From JAFGVL01 sp031553685 (GTDB taxonomy: Bacteria > Bacteroidota > Bacteroidia > Bacteroidales > Paludibacteraceae): 36,122 nucleotides of DNA. Below the pieces are notes generated by a model. The model was not told the origin of the DNA, searched no databases, and saw nothing but the letters and a program-made list of their open reading frames with translations. The stretch is taken from positions 1 through 36,122 of the forward strand of contig JAVBLE010000044.1 in the NCBI GenBank assembly GCA_031553685.1. Reading direction: 5' to 3'. Shown piece after piece: positions 22,140 to 30,343 of this stretch; the first letter of the stretch is position 1; the number at the start of each line of letters is the position of its first letter. The translations under genes were made by a program, and so were the position numbers.

Positions 22140-23236
22140 AAAAAATTAATCGGATTTGTGTTAACCTCTGAAAAATGAACCGCAAAATTAGGAAATTTTT
22201 CGCTTAGTTGTTCAAAAAATATCTCTTTTGTGAATTGTTCCGACTCAAAATGTCCAATATCAGCAATCACAATTTCATTTTCAGCTGCAAAATAATCGTG
22301 ATATTTAAAGTCGGCAGATACAAACATATCAGCTCCGGCAGCCTTTGCCCGTTTTAGCAAAGAGGCTCCACTCCCGCCACAAACCGCTACACGACGCACT
22401 TTCTTTCCAAGCAACGCGGTATATTTTAATGTAGATAAATTGAATTTCTCTTTTATCAACAATAAAAATTCTTTTTCATCAACAGGTGTTGATAACTCGC
22501 CTACGACACCAAAACCAACTGTTTTCCAAGCATTTCGGAGGGGAATAAAATCAAATGCAGGTTCCTCGTAAGGATGAGTTGTCAACAAGGCTTTGGTAAC
22601 TTTCGTTTGTAAATATGCCGGAAGAATAATTTCGATGCGAGTTTCAGGTTCTAAATGGATTTCACCCGGCTTCCCCACAAACGGCGAAGCATCCGCATTG
22701 GCGCGAAACGAACCTTGCCCTTCGGAATTGTAACTGCAACAATCATAATTGCCAATTACCCCGCCGCCGGCTTCAAAAATAGCGTTGCGCACCGTTTCGG
22801 TAAATTCCGTCGGCACATACACTATTAATTTAAGTAAAGCATCCGTTTTTGGCTCAAGAATTTGGCAATTTTCGAGCCCAAGTTTATCCGCCATCCGCCG
22901 GCTCACACCTCGCTCCACAGAATCTATATTAGTATGGCAAGCATAAATAGCAATATTGTTACGAATTGATGTGTTTATACATTTTTCTGTTTCCGTTCGC
23001 CCCGTTATATTCTTTATTCCAGTAAATATTAGCGGATGATGTGAAACGACCATATTACACCGTTTATCAACAGCCTCGGCAAGTACTTTTTCGGTCACAT
23101 CCACACACAAAAGCACACCCCGAACTTCCATTGATCGATCGCCAATTTGAAGCCCCGAATTATCATAATTCTCCTGCAAAGCAAGCGGCGCAAACTCCTC
23201 GAGTGCAAGGCAAATATCATTTACAGTTATTTTCAT
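22136..23236 (-). CDS. Nif3-like dinuclear metal-centre protein
   Basis: A 366-residue protein of the Nif3/YqfO family, with the long form that carries an inserted PII-like domain. Metal-binding segments are VVSHHPLIFTGIKNITG, NIAIYACHTNIDSVERGVSRRMA and, near the C terminus, IADIGHFESEQFTKEIFFEQL (the GHxxSE motif). The insert (about residues 130-230) includes KLIVYVPTEFTETVRNAIFEAGGGVIGNYDCCS and LTTHPYEEPAFDFIPL. Family members have been proposed to act as GTP cyclohydrolase-like or hydrolase enzymes; the substrate here is unknown. First gene of a two-gene operon with the zinc-ribbon protein. Confidence 0.94.
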   Translation of the reverse strand: MKITVNDICLALEEFAPLALQENYDNSGLQIGDRSMEVRGVLLCVDVTEKVLAEAVDKRCNMVVSHHPLIFTGIKNITGRTETEKCINTSIRNNIAIYACHTNIDSVERGVSRRMADKLGLENCQILEPKTDALLKLIVYVPTEFTETVRNAIFEAGGGVIGNYDCCSYNSEGQGSFRANADASPFVGKPGEIHLEPETRIEIILPAYLQTKVTKALLTTHPYEEPAFDFIPLRNAWKTVGFGVVGELSTPVDEKEFLLLIKEKFNLSTLKYTALLGKKVRRVAVCGGSGASLLKRAKAAGADMFVSADFKYHDYFAAENEIVIADIGHFESEQFTKEIFFEQLSEKFPNFAVHFSEVNTNPINFL

Positions 23237-23276
23237 TATTGTACAATTATAAAAATATAGATTGACAAATTTACTG

Positions 23277-23341
23277 ATTTACAGATTAAAAACACTATTC
23301 AATCCATAAATCTGTAAATACATCAATCTACAAATCTGTAA
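23277..23341. repeat. AATCTGTAAA repeats between the PUR and nif3 genes
   Basis: GATTTACAGATT (23277-23288) and AATCTGTAAAT (23310-23321) form a hairpin, and AAATCTGTAAAT recurs near 23333-23344. On the minus strand this follows the PUR-protein gene and precedes nif3, so it may end the PUR transcript, though there is no strong T run. Confidence 0.5.
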
Positions 23342-23348
23342 ATTATTT

Positions 23349-23708
23349 TTATTTTTCGAACTCGTCCATTTTAAACGCAAACGACGAATCCGAAAAAGCC
23401 GGATAATCCTCTTGTTCGTGGCTATCAGCCGATTGTTCCGATCGGATAAAATCCACCACCTCACTTAACCCATCCAAAAATTTCTCAAAATCCTCTTTAT
23501 AAAGAAAAATTTTATGCTTTTCGTAAGATACTTGCACATTTTCGTCGACCCCATTAACAATTTTTTTGCTTTCAGTAATAGCCAAAAACATGTCGTTTCG
23601 ACGATTTTTTTTCACATCCAAATAATAAATTCGTTTACCTGCCTTAATCGATTTTGAAAATAAAATGTCCTGTTCCTTGCTTTCTAATTGATTTTTAAAG
23701 TCTTCCAT
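23349..23708 (-). CDS. PUR-domain nucleic-acid-binding protein (DUF3276)
   Basis: A 119-residue protein with one PUR-alpha-like domain: ILFSKSIKAGKRIYYLDVKKNRRNDMFLAITESKK followed by KHKIFLYKEDFEKFLDGLSEVVDFI. The first half shows the basic and aromatic strand pattern used to bind single-stranded DNA or RNA, as in Borrelia BpuR. The acidic tail (QEDYPAFSDSSFAFKMDEFEK) is normal for Bacteroidota members. Targets are unknown. It is a single gene, oriented opposite to nusB. Confidence 0.9.
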   Translation of the reverse strand: MEDFKNQLESKEQDILFSKSIKAGKRIYYLDVKKNRRNDMFLAITESKKIVNGVDENVQVSYEKHKIFLYKEDFEKFLDGLSEVVDFIRSEQSADSHEQEDYPAFSDSSFAFKMDEFEK

Positions 23709-23845
23709 AAATAAAAGTTAGGTTTTGTAAAAAATTTCCCCAAAAATGTACATTTTTTTTGATATTTCAAAACAAAATTTAAAAAATATTTTTCAACAAA
23801 CTCATTATCTGACACTTAATATTTCATAATACTACTCACTCCCTC

Positions 23846-23876
23846 TTTGAAATTAAAAAAATAAGCAATACCTTTG
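23846..23876 (+). promoter_or_regulatory. Promoter of the nusB operon
   Basis: TTTG (23846-23849), 19 bases, TAccTTTG (23869-23876). It gives a leader of about 140 bases. The rest of the 23709-23845 stretch is AT-rich and featureless. Confidence 0.78.
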
Positions 23877-23879
23877 CCC

Positions 23880-24022
23880 CACAAGTTTTGAAAACACAGC
23901 AGTTTGGCATAAAAATTATTTGGCGCGCCATTAGGAACAAACTGCGACCAGCCCGCACAACAAAATAAATTGCATAATTTTTATCGTTCTATAATTATAA
24001 AAGCTCTCTGAAATAACAAAAG
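23880..24022 (+). promoter_or_regulatory. nusB leader with crossing inverted repeats
   Basis: GCAGTTTG (23899-23906) can pair with CAAACTGC (23938-23945), enclosing the 10-base palindrome TGGCGCGCCA (23921-23930). ATAAAAATTAT (23909-23919) can pair with ATAATTTTTAT (23974-23984), which crosses the first stem. The two pairings therefore form a pseudoknot or are alternatives. I do not recognise it as a known class. Confidence 0.4.
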
Positions 24023-24970
24023 ATGATTAATCGAATTTTACTACGCGTCAAAATTGCACAATTATTATACGCTTATCAGCAAAATCCTTCAAAATCAATT
24101 CATTTTGCCAAAGAAGAATTGCTCAAAAGCCTGGAACATACATATCATCTGTATCACCTTGTATTTCTGCTAATTATAGACATTACAGCATACGCCGAAC
24201 AACGCATTGAAGCTGGAAAAAGAAAATATCAAGCAACATACGAAGAAAAAAATCCAAACACGCGGTTCATTGAAAATCAATTTGTTGCGCAACTGTACGA
24301 AAACAATTTATTGCGAGATTACACAAAAACGCATTATTTATCGTGGACAGACTATGAAGGAGCAATTAAAGACATGTACGAAATCATTATTGCAACCGAT
24401 TTCTATACCGAATACATGAATGCGCCCCGAAACCACAGAACCGCTTACGAAGAAGATAAAGAAATTTGGGTTAAAATACTGAAAAATTGCATATTAGAAA
24501 GCGATGAACTATTAGATGCCATCGAAGCAAAATCCATTTATTGGAACGACGATCTGGACACTGTAGTTAGTTTTGTGATAAAAACCATCCGTAAATTTGA
24601 ACAGGCAAAAGGCAAAGAACAGTTGCTACTACCTATGTTCAAAGACGATGAAGACAAAAAATTTGCCTTAAAACTATATTCAGACTCCATAACAAATGTC
24701 GATGAACATAAAGTTTTGATTGACGAATTTACTAAAAATTGGGATTTAGACCGGATTGCTTTTATGGATGTGATTATCATGCGTTTGGCTATTACCGAAT
24801 TATTTGATTTCCCTACAATCCCAATCAAAGTTACGCTGAACGAATACATCGAAATAGCCAAAGTATATAGCACAGAACGCAGCGGTTCGTTTATTAATGG
24901 GGTTTTAGACAATATTGTGAGCAAGTTGATAAAAGAAAACAAACTTGTAAAAGCAAAGACATTCCGATAA
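24023..24970 (+). CDS. nusB: Transcription antitermination factor NusB (long form)
   Basis: A 315-residue protein. The C-terminal part (about 180-315) is a NusB fold: KFALKLYSDSITNVDEHKVLIDEFTKNWDLDRIAFMDVIIMRLAITELFDFPTIPIKVTLNEYIEIAKVYSTERSGSFINGVLDNI. NusB binds boxA RNA with NusE to promote rRNA antitermination. The N-terminal half (MINRILLRVKIAQLLYAYQQ...) is an extra helical domain absent from the 140-residue proteobacterial form but normal in Bacteroidota. It begins the operon nusB-yajC-ybbR-coaE and has a consensus promoter and a possibly structured leader. Confidence 0.93.
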   Translation: MINRILLRVKIAQLLYAYQQNPSKSIHFAKEELLKSLEHTYHLYHLVFLLIIDITAYAEQRIEAGKRKYQATYEEKNPNTRFIENQFVAQLYENNLLRDYTKTHYLSWTDYEGAIKDMYEIIIATDFYTEYMNAPRNHRTAYEEDKEIWVKILKNCILESDELLDAIEAKSIYWNDDLDTVVSFVIKTIRKFEQAKGKEQLLLPMFKDDEDKKFALKLYSDSITNVDEHKVLIDEFTKNWDLDRIAFMDVIIMRLAITELFDFPTIPIKVTLNEYIEIAKVYSTERSGSFINGVLDNIVSKLIKENKLVKAKTFR

Positions 24971-25010
24971 TTTTTCTACTACAGAATTTTAATTTTTAAT
25001 ATTACATAAA

Positions 25011-25331
25011 ATGAATTTTACTTTGTTACAAGCAGCTGCTCAAGGCGGCGAAGGCGGTATGGGCTGGGGCAATATTGCTCTGATTGTGTTGATGGTCGTA
25101 GTATTTTATTTCTTCATGATACGCCCGCAACAAAAGAAACAAAAAGAAATCAAAAAATTTCAAGAATCAATTCAGGCAGGAACCAATGTGGTCACTTCGG
25201 GCGGAATTTATGGCAAGATTAAAGAAATAAAAGATACTTATTTCATTGTGGAAATTGCTGAAAATGTACGCATTAGAGTAGAAAAATCTTCAGTTTTTGC
25301 AGCTGCTTCAGATACTACTCCTGCCAAATAA
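25011..25331 (+). CDS. yajC: Preprotein translocase subunit YajC
   Basis: A 106-residue inner-membrane protein of the Sec-associated SecDF-YajC complex. One transmembrane helix (about 21-39, NIALIVLMVVVFYFFMIRP) is followed by the signature QQKKQKEIKKFQESIQAGTNVVTSGGIYGKI and a small beta domain (DTYFIVEIAENVRIRVEKSSV). It lies 40 bases after nusB and 41 before the YbbR-like gene. Confidence 0.95.
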   Translation: MNFTLLQAAAQGGEGGMGWGNIALIVLMVVVFYFFMIRPQQKKQKEIKKFQESIQAGTNVVTSGGIYGKIKEIKDTYFIVEIAENVRIRVEKSSVFAAASDTTPAK

Positions 25332-25372
25332 TTTTTTGAGTAAAAATGATTTAATTTGATTGGTTTGATACG

Positions 25373-26353
25373 ATGAAACCACTCTCAAATAGCAAAAAAG
25401 AAAAGATTAGAACCCCTTTTTCAACAAAAGAAGTTCTGATCTTTCTTTTTTTTGTATGTATCTCACTGGTTTTATGGATTTTGACAGCTTTGAGCCACAC
25501 GCACGAATCTGAAATCCAATTCAAAATTAAATACTCTTCTATCCCCTTACAATACTCATTAATAGACAGTTTGCCTACAAATGTAACGGCAACGGTAAAA
25601 GATGTCGGCTTTCATCTTCTTTTCCGTAAAATGTCAAAAAAAGATTCGTTGCCTTTTGACATCACTAATCGTTTCATTTCCAATAAAAAACACTTTACTT
25701 TGCACGAAAAAGACATCCGGAACATTGTTTCGGAAAAACTAAATAGTACAGCAACTATTGTGCAAATATTGCCACGAGAAATACAAGTTAATTATAGCGA
25801 GCAAACTCATAAAACTCTACCTGTCAAACTAACAGGCTCAATTACGCTTGCACAACAACATACTTTTAGCGGTTCGATTAGGCTACAACCCAGTCAAGTG
25901 CAAGTATATGGTCCTGCCGCAGTGTTGGATACAATGGCATTTATTTACACTAAACAGCTAAATTTAAGCAACTTATCCGACACAACTTACACTAAGACTT
26001 CATTGTTTCTACATAATAATATTACACCTTCGACCACTATGGTCAAGGTTACGATTCCGGTAGAGCAATTTACGGAAAAAATAGTTTCAGTGCCTATCAT
26101 GGGGATTAATTTCCCAAAAGGGCTTCAATTGCGCACATTTCCGGCAATGGTTAGTGTATCATTTTTTGTTGGATTGAGCCATTTTGAAGAGGTAAACGAA
26201 GACGATTTAACCGTTTATTTGGATTACGACCAAATGTTGAAAAGCAATAACGGTAAGGAAAAAGTAACTGTACGAACAACTGACAGCCTGATTTCCAACA
26301 TCAAAGCAACTCCGGCTGTGGTCGAATATATTTTTGAAAAAAGCGGAAAATGA
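25373..26353 (+). CDS. YbbR-like domain protein
   Basis: A 326-residue membrane-anchored protein. A basic N terminus and one transmembrane helix (about 22-41, EVLIFLFFVCISLVLWILTALS) precede an extracytoplasmic part with YbbR-like beta modules, e.g. TVKDVGFHLLFRK, LPVKLTGSITLAQQHTFSGSIRLQPSQVQVYGPAAVLDTM and VPIMGINFPKGLQLRTFPAMVSVSFF. In Firmicutes such proteins (CdaR) regulate a diadenylate cyclase; here the cyclase is not adjacent. Its stop overlaps the coaE start by 4 bases (ATGA). Confidence 0.88.
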   Translation: MKPLSNSKKEKIRTPFSTKEVLIFLFFVCISLVLWILTALSHTHESEIQFKIKYSSIPLQYSLIDSLPTNVTATVKDVGFHLLFRKMSKKDSLPFDITNRFISNKKHFTLHEKDIRNIVSEKLNSTATIVQILPREIQVNYSEQTHKTLPVKLTGSITLAQQHTFSGSIRLQPSQVQVYGPAAVLDTMAFIYTKQLNLSNLSDTTYTKTSLFLHNNITPSTTMVKVTIPVEQFTEKIVSVPIMGINFPKGLQLRTFPAMVSVSFFVGLSHFEEVNEDDLTVYLDYDQMLKSNNGKEKVTVRTTDSLISNIKATPAVVEYIFEKSGK

Positions 26354-26934
26354 TAAAAATAGGTATTACAGGAGGCATCGGGAGCGGAAAAACAGTTGTT
26401 TGTTCGTTGATCGAAAAAATGGGTTATCCGGTATTTAATGCCGACGAGGAATCGAAACAATTATGTAATACCTACGAACCTCTAAAACAAAAACTTATCT
26501 CATCTTTTGGCAATATTTACACACCTCAAGGGGAACTAAACAAACCGTTTTTTGCCTCTATTATTTTCAATAATCCCGAAAAATTAGCTTTAGCCAATAG
26601 CATTATTCATCCTGAATTAATCCATTATTTTGAAAAATGGGCTGACAATCAGAAAAGTAAACTCGTTTTCATCGAGTCGGCTATTTTACTCGAAAGTATT
26701 TTTGTATCTGCAATCGATAATATAGTTTGTGTTACTGCACCTGAGAATGTTCGTATAGAGCGAGTTATGCAGCAAAGAAATATTCCTTCCAAAAATATTC
26801 GTGAACGCATCAAAAACCAATTATCCGAAGCGGAACAGATTCGAAAAGCTGATTTTTTGATTGATAATGGAGGCAAAAAGTTAGTCATTCCACAAATAGA
26901 AATAATGCTCGAAAAGCTAAACGCTTTAAATTAA
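26350..26934 (+). CDS. coaE: Dephospho-CoA kinase
   Basis: A 194-residue cytoplasmic enzyme that phosphorylates dephospho-CoA in the last step of coenzyme A synthesis. The P-loop is GITGGIGSGKTVV at residues 5-17. FNADEESKQL holds the catalytic Asp of the family. IIHPELIHYFEKW, FIESAILLES (Walker-B-like acidic segment), CVTAPENVRIERVMQQRN and RKADFLIDNGG complete the motif order. Normal length. Translationally coupled to the YbbR-like gene; last gene of the nusB operon. Confidence 0.95.
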   Translation: MIKIGITGGIGSGKTVVCSLIEKMGYPVFNADEESKQLCNTYEPLKQKLISSFGNIYTPQGELNKPFFASIIFNNPEKLALANSIIHPELIHYFEKWADNQKSKLVFIESAILLESIFVSAIDNIVCVTAPENVRIERVMQQRNIPSKNIRERIKNQLSEAEQIRKADFLIDNGGKKLVIPQIEIMLEKLNALN

Positions 26935-26974
26935 GAAATAATTTTTGTAATTTTGTCAGTCGGTTCTGACAAAA
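26925..26974 (+). promoter_or_regulatory. Promoter with overlapping perfect inverted repeat before the sigma-54-type activator
   Basis: TTTA (26925-26928), 19 bases, TAatTTTG (26948-26955). The perfect inverted repeat TTTTGTCAG-tcggtt-CTGACAAAA (26951-26974) overlaps the -7 box and the expected transcription start (about 26959). This is a typical operator position. It could also act as a hairpin in the RNA. Confidence 0.65.
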
Positions 26975-27010
26975 ACGACAATTTTATTTTGTTTTTCTTT
27001 TCGAATTATC

Positions 27011-28243
27011 ATGCAATTATCAGATATTCAAAGTATAAAACGCCGATTTGGTATTATAGGCAATTCGCCCATGCTAAACCGAGCCATAGAAGTGGCCGCG
27101 CAAGTTGCTCCTACTGAACTTTCGGTGCTGGTTATGGGCGAAAGCGGTGTGGGAAAAGAAAACTTGGCTCAAATTATACACCAATACAGCCACCGAAAGC
27201 ATGGTCCGTACATTGTTGTAAACTGTGGTGCAATTCCAAAAGGAACGATTGACTCTGAACTTTTCGGGCACGAAAAAGGGGCTTATACCGATGCTAAAAG
27301 CGAACGAAAAGGATACTTTGAAGTGGCTGAAGGCGGTACTATTTTTTTGGATGAAATTGGCGAGTTGCCTTTTGATGTGCAAGCTAAGCTGTTGCGCATC
27401 CTTGAGACAAAGGAATATATGCGAATTGGCTCGTCGAAAACTCAGAAATCAAATGTTCGCATTGTGGCTGCGACAAATTTAAATATGGAGGAAGCTATCC
27501 GTGATGGACGCTTTCGCGAAGATTTATATTACCGCCTGAATACAATTCCTATCTGTATTCCACCTCTGCGCGAGCGAAAAGAAGATATTTTATTGTTATT
27601 CCGGAAATTTGCTTCGGACTTTGCCGAAAAGTATCATCGCCCTGCAGTAAGGCTTACCGAAGATGCTCAACAATTGTTGATAAATTATTATTGGCAAGGC
27701 AATATTCGCCAACTAAAAAACATAGCAGAGCAAATATCTGTTATTGAGCAAAATAAAGATATTAATGCACAAATATTGAGTTTGTATTTGCCACAAGTAA
27801 ATACTTTGCCTGCCTTGTATGGAGGTCATTCTACGAATAAAAAATCGTTTGACAGCGAACGCGAAATCTTGTACGAAGTGCTTTTTGATATGCGCAAAGA
27901 TATGAACGACCTGAAGCGGCTTGTGAGAGATATTATTGAACAGCAGAATATTAGCATACAAAACGAAACGGTTCTGGATGATTATTCATATTTGAAAAAT
28001 AAAGATAATATTTATATTCATCCGCAAACAACACCTTCGACGATAAAAATTCATGAATCAAATATTGAAGATACCGAGGAATATGTGGAAGAATCGCTTT
28101 CACTTCAAGATGCAGAAAAAGAGATGATTAAAAAGGCGTTGGAAAAGCATCATGGAAAACGGAAATTTGCGGCACAAGACTTAAATATTTCAGAAAGAAC
28201 ACTTTACCGAAAAATCAAAGAATATAATATCAGTGATGATTAA
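27011..28243 (+). CDS. Sigma-54-type AAA+ transcriptional activator without receiver domain
   Basis: A 410-residue regulator. The AAA+ domain occupies about residues 12-245, with Walker A MGESGVGKENLAQ, the loop 1 segment GHEKGAYTDAKSERKGYFE, Walker B GGTIFLDEIGELP, and RFREDLYYRLNTIPICIPPLRER. A variable linker (about 270-350) leads to a C-terminal Fis-type HTH (AEKEMIKKALEKHHGKRKFAAQDLNISERTLYRKIKEY). No N-terminal sensor domain is present. The GAFTGA loop that contacts sigma-54 reads GAYTDA, with Asp in place of the second Gly. Its promoter overlaps a perfect inverted repeat. It overlaps or abuts the LptE-like gene, so it probably shares a transcript with it. Confidence 0.9.
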   Translation: MQLSDIQSIKRRFGIIGNSPMLNRAIEVAAQVAPTELSVLVMGESGVGKENLAQIIHQYSHRKHGPYIVVNCGAIPKGTIDSELFGHEKGAYTDAKSERKGYFEVAEGGTIFLDEIGELPFDVQAKLLRILETKEYMRIGSSKTQKSNVRIVAATNLNMEEAIRDGRFREDLYYRLNTIPICIPPLRERKEDILLLFRKFASDFAEKYHRPAVRLTEDAQQLLINYYWQGNIRQLKNIAEQISVIEQNKDINAQILSLYLPQVNTLPALYGGHSTNKKSFDSEREILYEVLFDMRKDMNDLKRLVRDIIEQQNISIQNETVLDDYSYLKNKDNIYIHPQTTPSTIKIHESNIEDTEEYVEESLSLQDAEKEMIKKALEKHHGKRKFAAQDLNISERTLYRKIKEYNISDD

Positions 28244-28259
28244 TTGCTATAAATTGATT

Positions 28260-28769
28260 ATGAGAAAAAAAATAATATTTGCTTTTTCCTTTCTTTTGCT
28301 ACTGGCAACAGCTTGCACAGTTTCGTATAAAATGAACGGGGCTTCGATAGATTACAGCAAAACAAAAACGGTTTGTATTAAGGATTTCAACAACCTGGCA
28401 CCTTTGGTAAACCCTGCACTTGCTCCGCAATTTAATGAAGCTTTGCGCGATATCTTTGCTCGGCAAACCCGCCTAAAAGCTGTTGATCATAATGGAGATA
28501 TGCAGTTGGAAGGCGAAATAATGAGTTACGACATTATCCAACTTGCCATGCAAGCTGATGGTGTGGCAGCCGAAACGAAGCTATCGGTAACTGTAAAAGT
28601 GCGCTATTCGAACCGCGTTAATCCGACCAAGAATTTTGAAAAATCATTTACTGCGTTCCGCACATTTCCCAATACGCAAACGCTCCAACAAGTGGAAAGC
28701 CAGCTTTGTACTTTGATTGTTGAAGAATTGACTGAAACGATTTATAACCAAACGGCTGCCGATTGGTAA
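28260..28769 (+). CDS. lptE: LptE-like lipoprotein
   Basis: A 169-residue lipoprotein. The start MRKKIIFAFSFLLLLATAC places the acylated Cys at residue 19; an upstream in-frame start would overlap the preceding gene and add a non-signal stretch. The mature part (YKMNGASIDYSKTKTVCIKDFNNLAPLVNPALAPQFNEALRDIFARQTRLKAVDHNGDMQLEGEIMSYDI) matches Bacteroidota LptE proteins, which plug the LptD pore that inserts lipopolysaccharide into the outer membrane. The gene lies 16 bases after the activator gene. Confidence 0.88.
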   Translation: MRKKIIFAFSFLLLLATACTVSYKMNGASIDYSKTKTVCIKDFNNLAPLVNPALAPQFNEALRDIFARQTRLKAVDHNGDMQLEGEIMSYDIIQLAMQADGVAAETKLSVTVKVRYSNRVNPTKNFEKSFTAFRTFPNTQTLQQVESQLCTLIVEELTETIYNQTAADW

Positions 28770-28800
28770 TTATTGATTTTTTGAGATATTATTGAATTTC

Positions 28801-28832
28801 TTTGTTTTTTCGTAAAAAAAGTGTTTACTTTG
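28801..28832 (+). promoter_or_regulatory. Probable promoter of secG
   Basis: TTTG (28801-28804), 21 bases, TACTTTG (28826-28832), one base shorter than the TAnnTTTG consensus. It lies 44 bases before the secG start. Confidence 0.55.
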
Positions 28833-28876
28833 CACTCCGAAATTTAAAGTATTGAATTAAAAAAACGAGATAAAAT

Positions 28877-29236
28877 ATGCTTTTACTATTAATTATTCTG
28901 ATTATTATTGCAGCCATTTTATTGGTTATTATTGTGTTAGCTCAAAATCCTAAGGGTGGTGGTTTGGCTCAAGGTTTTTCGGGATCGAACCAATATATGG
29001 GCGTGCAAAACACTAATAAATTTTTGACCAAAGCTACTTGGAGTTTGATTGGTTTTATCGGGCTTGCCAGCATTATTACAGCAAGTTTAGCCATTCCAAA
29101 CGAAGAAACGCAAGGTTCTAAACCGAGTGTTGACATCACAAATGTGAAACAACCTCAGGCTCCTAAGACTAATCCAGGAAGTGTTGACTTCCAACAACAG
29201 GGTCAAGCTCAACCGGCTCCTGCTCCTGCACAATAA
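28877..29236 (+). CDS. secG: Preprotein translocase subunit SecG
   Basis: A 119-residue inner-membrane protein of the SecYEG channel. Helix 1 is LLLIILIIIAAILLVIIVLAQ (residues 2-22), followed by the conserved cytoplasmic loop NPKGGGLAQGFSG. Helix 2 is WSLIGFIGLASIITASLA (about 56-73). The tail is rich in Gln, Pro and Ala, usual for Bacteroidota SecG. A clear terminator follows. Confidence 0.95.
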   Translation: MLLLLIILIIIAAILLVIIVLAQNPKGGGLAQGFSGSNQYMGVQNTNKFLTKATWSLIGFIGLASIITASLAIPNEETQGSKPSVDITNVKQPQAPKTNPGSVDFQQQGQAQPAPAPAQ

Positions 29237-29271
29237 GTTTCTTTTCTTTGCACTATAATTTAAATTGAGAG

Positions 29272-29307
29272 TCCTTATCATTTTGTAATGATAGGGATTT
29301 TTCTTTT
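29272..29307 (+). terminator. Terminator of secG
   Basis: TCCTTATCATT pairs with AATGATAGGGA (one G-T pair, 4-base loop), followed by TTTTTCTTTT. Confidence 0.92.
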
Positions 29308-29455
29308 AGCGATACTGCACACCAACTCGCCCCCCTAAGAGCGGAGCACAGGGATGCACCCTGATAATTTTATGGATTAAATTTTCTTGATAAATGCCAA
29401 AATCTTGTTTATTCATCAAAAAAACATGTTGTAAAACACAGTTTTATGTTAAAAA

Positions 29456-29488
29456 TTTGACATTGTTTTTGATTATTATATACCTTTG
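29456..29488 (+). promoter_or_regulatory. Promoter of the Crp/Fnr-type gene
   Basis: TTTG (29456-29459), 21 bases, TAccTTTG (29481-29488), 31 bases before the start codon. Confidence 0.75.
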
Positions 29489-29519
29489 TGCAAATAAAAA
29501 AATGCTTTAAGCCTATATA

Positions 29520-30233
29520 ATGGCACGAAGAACCCCTATAGAAGTAATTGGAATTGATGAAGTTGCTGATTTTTGGTCTGTATTGACCGAAGATCAAAAA
29601 GCATATCTTCAAAAAAATATTCAATTACAGCATTACAAGAAAAATGAACTGATACACGACGAGGGGGATACTCCTACTCACATGATGATTTTGGTTCGGG
29701 GTAAGGTAAAGATATACAAATCGGGCGTAGGTGGACGCAGCCAAATTATGCGTATGCTCAAGCCGTATGAGTTTTTTGGCTATCGTGCCGTTTTTGCTGA
29801 AAGTGGTCAGTATAAAGGGTACAACACAACTGCCCGCGCGTTTGATTCTTGTTCTATCTACAAAATTCCTGTTTATGCGTTTCTTCGGTTGGTGCAAGAG
29901 AATGCTCTTTTGGCGTTTTCTTTTATTAAACGGTTGGCAGCCGATTTAGGGGCTTCGGATGCACGGATGGTAAACCTTACACAAAAGCATGTGCGTGGTC
30001 GGTTGGCTGAAGCATTACTCTTCTTAAAAGAGAACTACGGGTTGGAAGAAGATGGGGCGACTATTAATATTTATATGGCTCGCGAAGATCTTGCGAGTTT
30101 ATCGAATATGACTACTTCTAATGCTATCCGCACTCTTTCGGCTTTTGTGAATGAGGGTGCTATTGCTCTTGATGGGCGCAAAATTAAGATTATTGATGAG
30201 GAAGGATTGCACCAGATTAGCAAACAGGGATAA
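29520..30233 (+). CDS. Crp/Fnr-family transcriptional regulator
   Basis: A 237-residue regulator. A cyclic-nucleotide-binding-like beta-barrel spans about residues 18-140 (HYKKNELIHDEGDTPTHMMILVRGKVKIYKSGVGGRSQIMRMLKPYEFFGYRAVFAE). A dimer helix (FIKRLAADLGASDARMVNLTQKHVRGRLAEALLFLKENYG) leads to a Crp-type winged HTH (MAREDLASLSNMTTSNAIRTLSAFVNEGAIALDGRKIKII). No Fnr-type N-terminal Cys cluster is present, and the Arg-Ser of the cAMP site is not evident. The ligand is therefore unknown. Monocistronic. Confidence 0.92.
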   Translation: MARRTPIEVIGIDEVADFWSVLTEDQKAYLQKNIQLQHYKKNELIHDEGDTPTHMMILVRGKVKIYKSGVGGRSQIMRMLKPYEFFGYRAVFAESGQYKGYNTTARAFDSCSIYKIPVYAFLRLVQENALLAFSFIKRLAADLGASDARMVNLTQKHVRGRLAEALLFLKENYGLEEDGATINIYMAREDLASLSNMTTSNAIRTLSAFVNEGAIALDGRKIKIIDEEGLHQISKQG

Positions 30234-30255
30234 AAAACGAAAATATTTTGAGTAT

Positions 30256-30290
30256 AAAAAGTTTGTTGCTTACGGGTGGCAAACTTTTTT
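30256..30290 (+). terminator. Terminator of the Crp/Fnr-type gene
   Basis: AAAAAGTTTG pairs with CAAACTTTTT around a TGC/GGCA inner stem, ending in a T run. Confidence 0.85.
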
Positions 30291-30318
30291 CGTTTATCAC
30301 TAACAAATCGTATATTTG
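30287..30318 (+). promoter_or_regulatory. Promoter of the M23-dxr-rseP operon
   Basis: TTTT (30287-30290), 20 bases, TAtaTTTG (30311-30318). The -33 element overlaps the preceding terminator; the -7 box is a full match. Confidence 0.6.
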
Positions 30319-30343
30319 TAAGCTATTTTTTAAATTTTAGAAA

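Noticed and set aside
23277..23344. Short CRISPR-like array from repeated AAATCTGTAAAT
   Set aside because: Only three copies of about 11 bases with irregular spacing, and no cas genes nearby.
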